Assembly: GCF_001625305.1 (NCBI RefSeq)
Contig: NW_017803843.1
Coordinates: 1,079,574-1,143,573 of the forward strand
DNA from: Branchiostoma belcheri
Taxonomy: Eukaryota; Chordata; Leptocardii; Amphioxiformes; Branchiostomatidae
Direction: 5' to 3'
DNA: 64,000 nucleotides
The position numbers and the translations under genes were made by a program. This document shows, piece by piece, positions 14,376-26,882 of the stretch; the stretch's first letter is position 1; every line of letters begins with the position of its first letter. The notes under the pieces were generated by a model that saw only the letters and a program-made list of their open reading frames with translations, was not told the origin of the DNA and did not search any database.

Positions 14376-14403
14376 GTGTCTGTGTGTGTGTGTGTGTGTG
14401 TGT
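14376..14403. repeat. (TG)n microsatellite
   Basis: Short TG run preceded by a diffuse TGTC-rich stretch (14330-14380). Confidence 0.9.
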
Positions 14404-17179
14404 ATGCTTGCATATGATTGTTATCGCACTACAAGAAAAAAATAGCTCACATTGAAAAGAAAGCATAAGATTGCCATTAACAAGTGGGAGTACCTGGTAA
14501 AGCCCTCTATTAATACTTCAAAGTAGCAAACTCACTCTCCTTTGAATCTGTGCATCTGTTTTCTTCCCCCCACCCCATCCATTTTGTTAGTAGCTTGGCA
14601 GATTGGACCGAATTGCAGTCTATCAAATAATTTGTTCTTCTCCTTGGAATTCAGCAGGACCCTAATGAAGTCCAGGCTGTCCCAGATGACCCCCTTTCAG
14701 TCTTGTCCCTGGTCCAAGCCCCCTGGTGTTTCTCTGCCTGGACCAATCTGTCCATTTTTCCTGCAGAAGTTACTAGAGGTTACCAAAGGCTAACTGAGTT
14801 AGTTAAGTTAAGTTAAGCCGTTTCAGTCTAGACTATGGACGTGAATCCTTCTTCATTTCTTGCATTGTAATTACCCGTATACCTGTAGCCTCATCTTCTG
14901 AAGTTCACAATTACAGTAAGGATGGATAATTCAGTGGCACAGTTACATGTATCCCTAACATGGTACATACTACTTTCTCTGCTAAGCACTCAGCATTTGA
15001 GAAAGAGTATGGGGGTTAGCACACACCACTGCCAGTGGACTAGCCTAGCCCCTTGCTGTAGTGATTGCACAAAGTTGTGTGGCCCAAGGGCTATTGGAAC
15101 AGAGATGGGAGCCGCCCTATGCACCATCTGGTATGGGAAGCACTGCAACTTTGAGTAACAGTTTGTCCAGAAGCCATGATTAGGTGTAATGTGAATGACA
15201 GCAAGAGAATTGCTTTTGATGATGATAGGTTGCTACTTGCATTTGAGATGTCAGGATGACTTGCAGGTATCGCACATCCTGAAAACAAGTGACAGACTTG
15301 CCCATAACTTTGCTGGTTCCTCTGTTGGACCACCCTCTCTGCTAACTGTGGGGCATTTCTTGTTATGTCTGGACCCAGTCTCATCAGTGCTGTTTCATTG
15401 GAAGTGGTCTGCGCTAACACGGGCAACCTGTGGCTAGGACGGATTTACATATCCAGCTAGTTCTGCCTCCCAGCATGCCTTGTTTTCTCAAGCACTGTCC
15501 CAGCCCAGATTATGGCTAAAAGTCTGCTGTTGTATGCTGAGAGAATGTGATGGTGGATTGTGCTATATATGATTTTGTGATGTTGAATGGATTACTTTTC
15601 TGATTTGATGAAATCGAGCAAATCAGGTTTTGGGTCTAACTGACACCAGTCAATAACACTGCTCCAGACCCTTTTCAAAAGAACCTGGATGAAAAAAATT
15701 AAGTTAAGTGTCCGAAATCATGATGTTACAGCTCTGTGCTTGATATTATATTTTTGAGACAGATGTATATAATGTGGACTTACGTATTAACAGACTGATT
15801 TAATGAGAAATCTACTTATATGTATTAGACATTTCAAGCTAACTTCTTGGGAAAAATCATACTGCCTCCAGCCTAATGACCACAGACATTTTTGGATGGA
15901 ATGTCATTTCCAGCAATCCCACATTCCCCTGTAAGCCCGGTGGATTTAGCGTTGTTCGTTTATTGTGGTTTTTACTTTCTTGTTGAAAAAGGCGAGGATT
16001 TGAGTTTGTATAGGGTGGGAACGTGATCTAATCGTGTTTGCAACTTTTTCCGACTTCCAGCTTAGCGCTGGGTGGATACGCCTGTGTGTTCTTGTATTTA
16101 TCCACTTTGGTGACCAGTTTGAACCAGCAAGCTAATTGTCCAGTCACTGTTTATAGCATGTTTCACATATTTCTTGTAATGCGCACCTGAGTATTTTGGC
16201 AGTGTTTGGGGGATGTTTGTGTGTCACGCCCTGGTGATAGTGTTGGGGCGCTGTCCCCATTTCTTACTGCCGGAAAAAATATGACCAATCAGGCAGTCGA
16301 TTGGTTTTCCAGAAGCCCTCATAATTAGTGCCAAAAGTCATCTCCTTGCGATCATTTAACGCAGAATAAGTCTAGACGTTAAGGTTGAATTCAATACTTG
16401 CTCGTATCCTTGGGCGATAAATTTATTTACCGTACCACTACCAGCCATTCCCAGCATTTGTACCAAATGTCTCTGGGAAACTTTTAAAGCCGTGTTTGAC
16501 AAACTGGCCTGATTGATAGCTGTGTCACAGGTATCGCGGTAACCGCGGGATGGAGAGACATAAAAGCTATCTACCGATGGAGAAAAGCAGGCTTTTCGCC
16601 TCTAGAGGTCTCTGCTTATTTGCACATACCAAAAGTGAGTAAGTTTGGCCCCAACACATTCCCCCTCCACCCTGAGTTCCCCTCGGCCGGTGTTTGCTGA
16701 AGCCTGATCCAGATCTGAAGTGGCAAAACTGTTTAGCCATAGCGACTTGGTCTGGCCACAGAGATAACTGCCATCCATGTTGGTCAGCAGACACAGACAC
16801 TCAGGTGTCCAGTCTATCATTGGGCCAGTTCTCTTTGCCGCTCGACTTAACTAACTTAACTAGGTTTTGCATGACAGGAGTACTATTAGCTCACCACGAA
16901 TTGAACTTCCGTCGTCCAAAACTCAACATGGAGCCTAGTTGAGTCGAGCGGTGAAGAGCTCCTGCAGCCCCGAAGAGAACCTTCCCCAACCACGATAGAC
17001 TGAAAACCAGGCTAGCATGGACAGGGATTGTCTGTATGTGTACAGTCATGTTTTACAGTGCAGCCACATTCGATGTAGTGACTTGTAGGATTGATGACAT
17101 AGAATTTCCAGTGACAGAACCAACTGCCAACCGAGCAGTTTCATGCCTTTGTCACAGTTGTCAAAACAGTAATACATGT

Positions 17180-17232
17180 AGTCATCATTATGTACCATGT
17201 ATTGATGTAAACCATGGTACGCAATAATGACT
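17180..17232. repeat. Imperfect 20-bp inverted repeat (hairpin)
   Basis: agtcatcattatgtaccatg pairs with catggtacgcaataatgact (16 of 20), with a 13-base loop. It may be a small MITE remnant. Confidence 0.6.
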
Positions 17233-19242
17233 AACAATGTGATGTTACTAGGTTTTCTTTTGTTGTGGTTGAGCAAAAAGTTTCTGTCATTCTCTTACAT
17301 GACTAGACTACACAGATGTGGGGCAAGGAAAGGTCTAAGTATTCTTAATAATTTTAATCATAACTTAAAAGTTGAAAAGGCCATACAATAAAGTGGGGGA
17401 AATTTTTCAAATATTGGAGATATGATGCCTTCACAGTAGCTAATCAACCTAGACAGTATTCCCTACAACACAGTCCCCATTGATTTCTGAACAGTCTGTT
17501 GAGCAGGTGGGTTAACAGGTACCCTATTGTATACCTACAATGTACACCTGTACTTCAGGAAGCTGCCATTGTGTGGGTATACTGTACTCTGTGACCACAG
17601 AGCACACTTGATCCACTGTTACAAATTGTTCGTAATATACTCTTTACTACTGAGGTAAATGTACCAAATATTACTACATTGTTGGAAATGCCTGTTTCCC
17701 ATCTGCTTCTTTCTTTCTTCATTCCTTTGCGCTCTTTTTTCACCTTCTGTTTTCTTGTAGATGTCCTTTCCTTTCCTTCATCACCTCCATAGCACACATC
17801 TAGTATTAAAAAAATATTACAAACATATAGAGTAAGTGTTCCTCTGATGTATTGTCTCAGAACTGTTTGTTGTTATACCGGAACAGTTCAATAATCGTAA
17901 TACCTCTGCATTGATCCTGTTGCCCTTCCCACCAAGGTTCTTCACTTGTACTGTACACAACTTGAGTACTTGAAAGCTTTCTTTCTTCTAGATTCTGATC
18001 AACCGATGGTTTTCTGCTATCGGTGACTCCATTAGGACCAGTCAATCTGCCGATTGTGTGGAATTATCTATTGTTTATTTCTGTGTGTGCCAAGCTTCCT
18101 ACTTCACTCCAAATATTGTCCCCCATTGTGACCCTCCATATTTGTACATGAAGGTTGGACGGGTACTGTTCACACACGGCTATCGTACGCTATTTGCCCC
18201 CCCGCCGTGTTAGGAAAGCCGCAGAGACACGCGCCTTTGTACCAACACTCGTCGCTTCCGTCCGCTCCTTGTGACAAATAACAAAATATAATGTTTACTC
18301 GCCATCGCTTCTGTGGGATGCGCTTTATGACGCTAATTGTTGTAATCATCAGGTCATTTTCTGGGCAGGCTACTCTGATAACAGCGATAAGGAAATTAAG
18401 TGCTTCAAGATCTTAAGTTGTTGATCATCGGATGAAATGACCGGCTTTAAGAGCACCTTTCAGCAGCTGGATTTCAAAGCAGTGTTTGCCGACTACTTGG
18501 TCTTAGGTTTCAAAAGTCAAGTGGAGACGTGACTGATAACTGTTTATTTGAGGGACGGAATCCGGAGGAAAATGTCCCAATTTGTTGGGGAGTGCAGCCG
18601 TGGGTCATCCAATAACCTGGGTGTGGAGAGCGGGGCGTGATCGTTCTCACAGAATGTCATCACTAGGGCTTGGTCTCCCAAGGGGACGCGTCCTGCCAGC
18701 TATTATCGTGTTCATTAGTGCATCCGGCTGTTAAAGTGTTACCTGTCTGCTAGCCGCTCTCAAGTAGGAAAAAATACAGGTTGTGTAGGGAGGAGTGGAG
18801 CATGGGTAGAGAGGTCACCCACAGTTCACATACTCCGAGTTTGAGCGCCTGTGCTCTAAGCCTAGCCCAAGGCCTAGACCTAGATGCTCCGTGAACAGAA
18901 TCAGGGACAGCAGCAGCAGGATGTGTGTGTTACTGTAGATATAAGACATCATGTCAGCTGTGTACAGAAGGCTCAATCTTGGCCTTCGTAACATTTTTCC
19001 TTCACAACTTAGCCTTCCAAACTTGTTCACAAAGGAACGGATGCATCTTTATTGGAAATCAAGCACAAGATAGACTTCATAAGCATATATGCAACTAGCA
19101 TACGCATCTACATTTTATATCTATGTAAAGACTGACATAGAATGAGAATTAAGTACAAAGATCTCCTATCATCCCAGGGTATCTACGATGTTCCTTGCAG
19201 TCTCTTCATGTGATTAAACACTGCGCTCCTTTTGTTTTGCAG

Positions 19243-19389
19243 ATTGCTGCCATCGGCCCCACCACAGCCGAGGCGCTGACCTCAGCAGGCCTGTCGGTGG
19301 CCTGCACAGCAGAGAAACCCAACCCAGAGTCCTTACTGGCTGCAATCCAGGCTAACAGAGCTGCACAGGCCACTGAAGGTCCCACCTGA
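19243..19389 (+). CDS. UROS: Uroporphyrinogen-III synthase, last coding exon (C-terminal 48 aa)
   Basis: UROS closes hydroxymethylbilane into uroporphyrinogen III, the fourth step of heme synthesis, in the cytosol. The exon follows a pyrimidine-rich acceptor (ttttgttttgcag) and reads, in phase 0, IAAIGPTTAEALTSAGLSVA and onward to CTAEKPNPESLLAAI, then stops at TGA 19387-19389. The AAIGPTT-AL--GL-V-CTAE-P-P--L---I pattern matches the C-terminus of animal UROS closely; the IGPTT segment lies near the active-site cleft in the known fold. Length after the motif fits the family. Upstream exons were not recognised between 1 and 19,242, so the preceding intron is very long, or exons were missed, or they lie left of the window. 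The next recognised genes downstream are two MMP21 copies on the same strand. Confidence 0.9.
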   Translation: MAAIGPTTAEALTSAGLSVACTAEKPNPESLLAAIQANRAAQATEGPT

Positions 19390-20751
19390 TGAACTGTCCT
19401 CTAACTCTGGATCAGACAAGTGCCTCCTTCACATCATGCTCTTTACCAAGGAGAAGACCCATCTCCACACAAGATACTACATCCCTGTATAATGCTATAC
19501 ATATAAACCTAGGCCTACTCCACTCTATTCAACTGGTGACTGCTTTTTCATTATTTATGAACATTGTACCTGGTGTAGAGACCGAAGCTACATCAGAAAG
19601 ACTTAAGTATATGTTCATTAGATAATGGTAGACAAGTAAGTTTGCTTTCTTTGTTGGTCCCAGAATTTTTAAGAAGTGATATGGTTGTTTTATGTGAGAT
19701 CAAAGCAGAGTAGAAGCTGCAAGAGCTCCTGGCAAAAGGAGACAGGGCTCCTCCACCATTTGCTGGCTTTCCCTGGCATCCTCCAATCCCTGCTGCAATG
19801 TAAAACAGCGGATCTGATTGCACCTTGATAGAGAGAAATTCCCGGGGAGTTAGAGGCATTAGGTGCCCTAATACGTGGGTATTCCTGGTAGCCTACCCTG
19901 ATGAACTCTGCCCGGCTCTTTGGTGTTCCGTTCCGGCTGTGGCTCTGGGATTGAACTCGACTGAGCAGTCTCTACGTCTTTGTGGAAGCCTACGTGAGGT
20001 AAACATGTGTACAGGAAAGAGCAGCTTGCTGTGAAGGATTTGCCCTGTGTGGCGTCTGTCAGCTTGTGAGAGACAAAGGATTGTAGTAGCAGTACCGAAC
20101 TTCATTCTCCAAGGACGCCGAGTTTAACAGATCTCCTTTGTGGCTTCCTCTTTGAAAAGTGCAGCAACATCGGAGAATTTGCCCTGTAGGGTTTTTCCGT
20201 CCACCAGAAGCAAGGCTTTCCCTTGTGGTGTTGTTATCTTTTCCACTAACTCCCATGATGCCATGTCCTGTTCTGTATCTCATGTATCATTCCTACCAGA
20301 AGTGGAAAGCTAATAGTATGTATTGAGAGGAGGGTTGTAAGTTTCTCCTTCATACAAATACCTATGAACAGAGTGAAAACAGAAATGTCTGTGTCACTCC
20401 CTAACTTACAAACAACTGTGGTAACCTTTCAACCCATCCTGGAAACGTATATATCATAGACGTATCTGCAGAATTACAAGTATGCTAGTACCTGTTCACA
20501 TGATTAGTGCAAACAGATTGTACGAAGATGATATAACAATATTGATGACACAGTTTAAAATAGTCAACATTCTTTCCTGATAGTGTCAACTGTAACTGTT
20601 GATATCTGGACTGATGTTACAACACTGGTGTCATCAGCAATAATAGAGTACTTCTTCTTCGCTGGCGTATTTATTTACGCAATTATGCAGTACGTAGTGA
20701 ATGTTTTGCCTGTGTTTTACATGTTCTTTGACCATGTCTGCTTGTGTTGAA

Positions 20752-20757
20752 ATTAAA
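20752..20757 (+). promoter_or_regulatory. Possible UROS poly(A) signal (ATTAAA)
   Basis: ATTAAA is the first canonical-type poly(A) hexamer I see downstream of the UROS stop, about 1.36 kb away, followed by a T-rich stretch. It would give a long 3' UTR. The hexamer is common in AT-rich DNA, so this is a weak call. Confidence 0.25.
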
Positions 20758-21228
20758 TTTTAAAGACACTCGTAAATTTGTCCTTCCCATGTATCTTAAG
20801 GGGGGGGAGGAAGCAGTTGGGACCTGAGCACACCTGTTGGCCCACCTGGTATGTCAACAATTCTCACAATGTAGTTAGGGAACACACCGTAATCTGACAT
20901 GTCACTGAAGACGGGTAATTTCCTGCCGCCCCATTCAGGCCTGGTATGTACAAAGGACGGCAATTTCTCGGATGAGTGGCAATTTCGGAAAAACTGCGGA
21001 TGGGCGGAAAGCACGGAACGTCATCACAGTTAAATATAGCTCTTATATATGTCTATTTATGTGTACATCTGGGTGTGGTGACAGGTAATTGTATGACAAA
21101 GAAGAGGAAGTGATCAAGGAAAGAAAAAGGCTAGCATTGATCCTACATGTACTACTACTTGCATTTCTATACACACACTCAGGCACAGATGCATATGCCT
21201 CCCCTGCACGCACACTCATGTGCGCGCG

Positions 21229-21250
21229 CACGCTCGCACACGCACGCACG

Positions 21251-21339
<89 letters not shown>
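21229..21339. repeat. (CA)n microsatellite with CGCA border
   Basis: Degenerate CGCA units lead into about 42 pure CA units ending at 21339. Frames encoding poly-TH or poly-CV across it are artefacts. Confidence 0.97.
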
Positions 21340-21341
<2 letters not shown>

Positions 21342-23370
21342 TTTGTACAGTATGTGTGGCATTGTGTGCACTTACTCCTAATTTGTAAGTGTACTCTAAG
21401 TCAGTATATGAGAGTGTTTCAACAATCTTCCTGACAACCTGTAACATTAGATGTAACAAAATCATAAGCCGTTAATACAAATGTATAGCATACAGATGAA
21501 CAGCTTTTTAAAGAAGTGTGTTTGTAATGAAAGTAGAATTTATTTTAGGCAAACTAGTCATCAAATCTCTGACTTTAGGTATCGGCACATACATGTAGTT
21601 CCCTTCACAGATGCTCCTGCAGCTTAGTGATTAGTGCAAATCAGACAACATAACAACAATCACATTAAGACATGTTTATTGTTGAAAATAAGGTCAGAGA
21701 ATTGTGCGCCGTAAATGTTTACAGTAAATGAGTAATCTGCACTATAAATGGTTCTTCATGACGTATTTTCATGTTTCGTCATGACTGTATGTAGTTATAG
21801 ACAGTGAAGCACAGTATGGCATTGTATACCTGTTGTCAGTGAACAGTGACAGCTATCAAAGAAGTTTGACCTAGAAATACAATTTCTCAAAAAAAGTTTC
21901 CAGGTGGTAACCTTCTTCTTCCTTCACCCAACCTTAATGTCAATGTCTGCCATAAATGTTACATCAGCGCATATCAGTCATTAACAAATACAGTACACAT
22001 TAAAAATCTTTAAATTTTAACAAAGTTTGTCACACACGCACATACACACTTCCATCAAATCAAATGATGTCCTTGATCATCATCCTCAGACTCACTGTGA
22101 TGGCTACAATGTTGTATAACGAGATTCCTGTCATTGCCCAGGTCTAACTGACCTATAGGGCGTCTATATGTCTGTGGAACCAGGCAAAGATGAGTATGAC
22201 CTTGAGGAATGACGAGGTGAAATACCTCAGGATGTAGTAAAGTTCGTCTCCACAGCAAACGTGCACCGTGTGGCACACATCTTTCATTGGCCAGAGATAC
22301 CGGCCAAAGCACTTCATCTTTAAGATGCTACTTCTTTCCTCCAAAACCCTGCTTAATAGCTGTTATGGGGTTGTCTTGGCAAATATACACCGAGATATGG
22401 CCTTTCAAATCCGCCACGAACTTGACTTGGAATGCCCTTCAAAACACACAAAATGTCAGCCTCGGTTGTGATGATTCCTCATCAAAGGCGCGGGAGCGTC
22501 GCGGTGTCATTACAGCCGGCTCACGGTGGGGATGATCAGCGGCTGTTTGGTCCTACAGCCTCCATCATTAGCCGCGGTGTTGAGAGTGGGACCTGATCCA
22601 CGCTCTCGTTTTTCAGGCCTTAATAGTCCTGGTGGCGTGGCCCTGCTGCACAACGTGTCCATGTTTTGTCTGGGGGCTCAGAGACGCGCTGCCACCCGGG
22701 TAGAGCCGAGATCGTGCGGAGAATATTCCATATGCCATACTCCATTGTTGACAGATGTATGCGATATAAGGGCTAAACGTGAGATAGAGTCATGAACAGT
22801 CGATTCCAATTGGCTGTATTACATACATGTAATCTTCCTCTTTTGACTTGATTTTCTTTTGCGGTAAGACCACTTGCTTGGATCAAGTACGGTTACATAA
22901 CGTCCAATGATTGCCTTAATCTGAACCTTCAAATCAGCCGTCAGATCTCATGCACGTGTTTCATGGTACTTTTTGGTTCAAAACGTTTCCAATAAATACG
23001 TGCAGCAGTGTTATTTATGTGATGGCCAGCCCAGCAACGAACTTCGCGAGCTTTGAACTCGGATTACCCTCTAGACGCGACAGAAAATATGCCAATCCTC
23101 TTTGCTACTTCTGATTTTCTTATAAACTCAAACATGTATAATATGCTACACGTAGGATAGTAAGCTTCTATATAACGTGTCCACCGTCAATATCGCTCAA
23201 GCTCTGTGGACATGACCCAAAAGTAAGTCGATAGCTTCAACTGCGATAAAGTATCTTTAATTTGAATTTCTATTTTTGTTCATCCATAGAGCAAACATAT
23301 AGGTAGTGGCCGACTGATTCTAGCTAGGGATATGTTATACTTCTGGTCATGGTTTATGTTCTTCTCGTAC

Positions 23371-23585
23371 TTCGATTCTGGACGGGTATGTCATAAAAGG
23401 TAAAAACAAGTGTATGAATTTGATGATTCTTTTGCTATGACTATGCCTAATAAAATGCAGAATTTAGAATTTTCTTGCTTCGATTCTGGACGGGTATGTC
23501 ATACATGTAGAAAGCAAAGTCTTATGTATACATTCAATGAACGACCCATTTACTATGACAATGCCTAATGGAATTCAGAATTTTT
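23371..23585. repeat. Diverged tandem duplication, period about 108 bp
   Basis: ttcgattctggacgggtatg occurs at 23371 and again at 23479, and both units end with related ctatgac(t/a)atgcctaat and cagaattt strings, while the middles differ. Confidence 0.75.
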
Positions 23586-26500
23586 ATCGCGTTCCTCTCT
23601 GTGACTTTCAAAGTTGTGATCTCCGATAGTCGATCTATTTCACTCATCGAGTTTTCGGTGAGCCTGCCGGAAGCTGATTCCTGAAGTTCCGTTCACAGAA
23701 GTCCCCACACGACAGACTGGTGAGGGCCCCTCGATCTTTATCAGTCCTGAGGATCTCTACGTAAGGAGCTTCTACAGAAACTTGCCAAAAATGTTGAAAA
23801 TGCATTGTCCTGTTCCGTAAGAGGGATAATCCCTCAGTTGAATCGTGTGGTCCAGCAAACACTACACAGCAAGACGGTCCATTCTTTCAAGGACGGGAAC
23901 AGTTTTGCGATCAATTATTTTAACGGACGGCCTTCCTTGAAGAGTTACAGCACCTCTGTGATTAGCTGTTTGGAGAAAGTATACTTTGTTGTCTTTTTTT
24001 CCACAACCAGGAAAGTTTTCGGGGCTTAGGGCGGGGCAATTCCGTCGTAGCGTTGAGGCGTATAAGTACTTCAGACGTTGTCAATAGGAAGGCACACGTA
24101 TTGGGCCGATGGTCGGCCATGCCTGACTAACAGACAGGGTAGAAAACGCAGGAATTTTTATCCGTGTTTGTCTACAAATGGGGGGTTCTCTTACTCTATC
24201 GTTGTTTGTAAGGACGACGCTGAAAACCTTTGTACAAACAAGGCAAGGTGCGCAAAAGTGCCGGGCCGCATTTTTGCAGTGACAGGGCGCGCGGGATGTC
24301 TTGGGATGTGCGCTTCTCGTGTTCTTGGAGGCGTCCGACGTCCTGCTTGGCTGAGCCCCTTTGTCTTCCGTCATTGTTGTCCATTACGTGATGTACTTTT
24401 GGTCGAAATGTCGGTGTGTTTGTGACAGGAGCGCTCCCCGCAGCCTAACAACAGTGCACTATTAATACAAACTCCGCACAACACCGTGCCACGGTTCCTT
24501 AGATATGGTGGCAACACCGCGCGGCGCAAGCACTTTTCTTATCTTTCTCTTCCATCATGATTTCGGACTTCCGAATCGCCGCCCCCAGAGGTCCTTACTG
24601 ATACAGCTATATAACCTGGAGTCCGAGTCTACACCATGGCCCTTTATGCCATAGATGCAATCCAACCCGCAGTCCATCTAACTCACAAGGTCTCCCCACT
24701 CTCATACTCTGTCATCTCCGCTCTCACTCACACAATCTAAATTGAATCTTAATGCCCGTAATTGCAAGATATACAAAGGGTCCCGGAGAATTAGCTCTGA
24801 TAATTGAATATCTTGGTTACTGCGATAAATATTTGAGTTAGAGATCGTGGTTGACAGTGGAAAGATACTTCACCCCGTTGAGTGGACAGCCCGAGGTGTT
24901 TGCTGAACTTTTGTGAGTCAGTAGTGGTCTCCAAGTCTCTCCCAAACCGCCAACCAGTCTTTTATCAGGTGAGTCATTTTTTTTTCGTGTCCCTCCCGAC
25001 TCGTGATGGGCTCTAACGAGAGTTCGATGAGGGTTAGATGAGCTTGCCGAAGGCGCTAGACGGGAGAACAAACGACGTCCGTGTTGTTTGGTGTTTGGAG
25101 AGAAACAGGTACCGCCGGAGAGAACGTGAGGCCGTGGGAATTCCCGCGACCTCTGGCCCGACAATCTCTCGCCACCGGGTCTGCGAGGGTGCCGAGTAAC
25201 TACCCACATGACCCGCTTATTGGTTACAGATGGGAGAAATCCTGCACCGAGGTTTAGATGTGGATGGGTACTTCTTACAAATGATATAATTCGATAATTG
25301 GACAATGGTAACCAACATGATCCCATTTTCTAACGGTTCTGAATCTGTCGGCACGAAACGGAGATAGACAGCGAGGCATCCTCTGCTGATTTGTGGGAGG
25401 GAAAAAATCGTAATCAGAAGGAGAATATCTCAAGAAATGTGTCAGAATTGAGTTCTTAATTGTTAGACAGGTAAGACGGAATATATAATAAGCGCGAGCA
25501 ATGAAAGGGAATTTACTACAAGATGTTTCCTTTTCTGAGTAATAGAAGTAGTCCCATTGCATGGAGTTCGACGCATGCGGACACCTTGCAAATGATACTA
25601 TGGATGACGTTGAATGTTGCAGCGACTGGAAATTTTCTTATATTAGGTTAGTACTGCGGTTCTTTCAGAGGACAATCAGGATTTGCAATTGCGACTACAC
25701 GTTACCGAATGACGGACAAAATATATATTGAACTTTTATCTGAAACAGGATGCAAACGCCTAAAACCCCACAGGATGAGGTTGGAGCGCAAAGTCTATAG
25801 ACACGGCATCTCCATAATCCAGTTAACTTTAGATTCCGGACTATCAATGTAGGAAAGCTAACTCAGTCGCTATTTGATATCTGATATAATAAGCCTTAAA
25901 CAGCACACGGAATGACAGATATGGATTGAGTGATTTTCCCGTCTTAAGAAGCATAAGAGAATACTCTTCACATGAAAGCAGGGGGCAGGGCGATGTCTTG
26001 ACTTTTCTCAATGCTCCTGAGCGTCGGAGATTTCGCTCCTGTGTGTTATGTCTATCTATAGGCATCCCGGTCACTTAAAATGTCACTAGAATACCTCCTA
26101 ATGAAGTAAAAACAGAGCAACAGATCCACGATACCGTAACGTGGGAGTGACTTCTTGGAAAAGCCCGTAACTCTGACATCGGTGACAGAAACGTCACAGC
26201 ACTTCTGCGGGGATCGTGGCATCGAGGAGCTTTTTAGTAGCATAGGAGGTCAACGAGGTTTGTCATGGATACCTGGAGGGAAGGTCGGGGGTGAGAGTTT
26301 TGAGATCTAGCGATATTATAGTTTAATGGTCCAGTTGAAACGTGAGGACCGTGCTTGTAGTAAGTGATGACATGATGCTGTAACGTGGTCACGAGAGAGA
26401 TAGACGAAAATGCGATTGAAACGACCGAAGCTAGCTGCGCGGAGGTTCGTTTTACCGAACGGAAAGTAACGAATGTGGGCGGAAATCCTCTACCGTAAGT

Positions 26501-26835
26501 TCTTTCCGATCGGAGTTCGTGTTCTACCTGACAAAAGAACGCAATTCATCATGAAATGCAATAAATCCTCCTTCTCCCAAGGACGAAAACAACTTTCTTG
26601 GCGATACTGATATTCTAGAAGGAAGGAGCAAGTCAGTGGGTCAATTTGGAATTCTATAGCAAGACACCATGAGCTGAGCTTGAGAAGAAACAGAAAACGC
26701 AGTAGAGTTTCCAGAAATGCACCTAAGAAGGAAGAGGTAAGGCTTAGAACTGAACAAAATGACAAGAAATGAGAAATTATAAAGGTGGAAAGAGAAGGTA
26801 GGAAGGAAGCCAGATTAAAATGAAGGAATAGAGAG

Positions 26836-26882
26836 GGAAAGGAAGGAGGGAGGGAGGGAGGGAAGGAAGGAAGGAAGGAAGT
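26836..26882. repeat. (GGAA/GGGA)n purine-rich microsatellite
   Basis: Tandem GGAA and GGGA tetranucleotides. GGAA repeats can bind ETS-family factors, but nothing else marks this as regulatory. Confidence 0.9.

Larger units (their letters stand above)
5762..19242. other. Unassigned, probably largely UROS intron or intergenic
   Basis: AT-rich, CpG-poor, no recognised exon. It contains the fold-back element, a SINE-like copy and microsatellites. Two CpG-retaining pockets stand out, about 15,930-16,570 and 18,150-18,750, as candidate regulatory elements. A TAAT-rich stretch lies at 13,070-13,180. Confidence 0.5.

Noticed and set aside
21043..21465. Frames encoding poly-Thr-His or poly-Val-Cys
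   Set aside because: They translate a CA microsatellite.
22153..22344. Minus-strand frame with a hydrophobic segment (ILRYFTSSFLKVILIFAW)
   Set aside because: Looks protein-like, but has no good acceptor upstream and I recognise no family; 63 codons can arise by chance.
24838..25326. 162-codon minus-strand open frame
   Set aside because: CpG-rich DNA has few stops; composition (Arg, Ser, Pro) and lack of any family pattern or splice support suggest chance.
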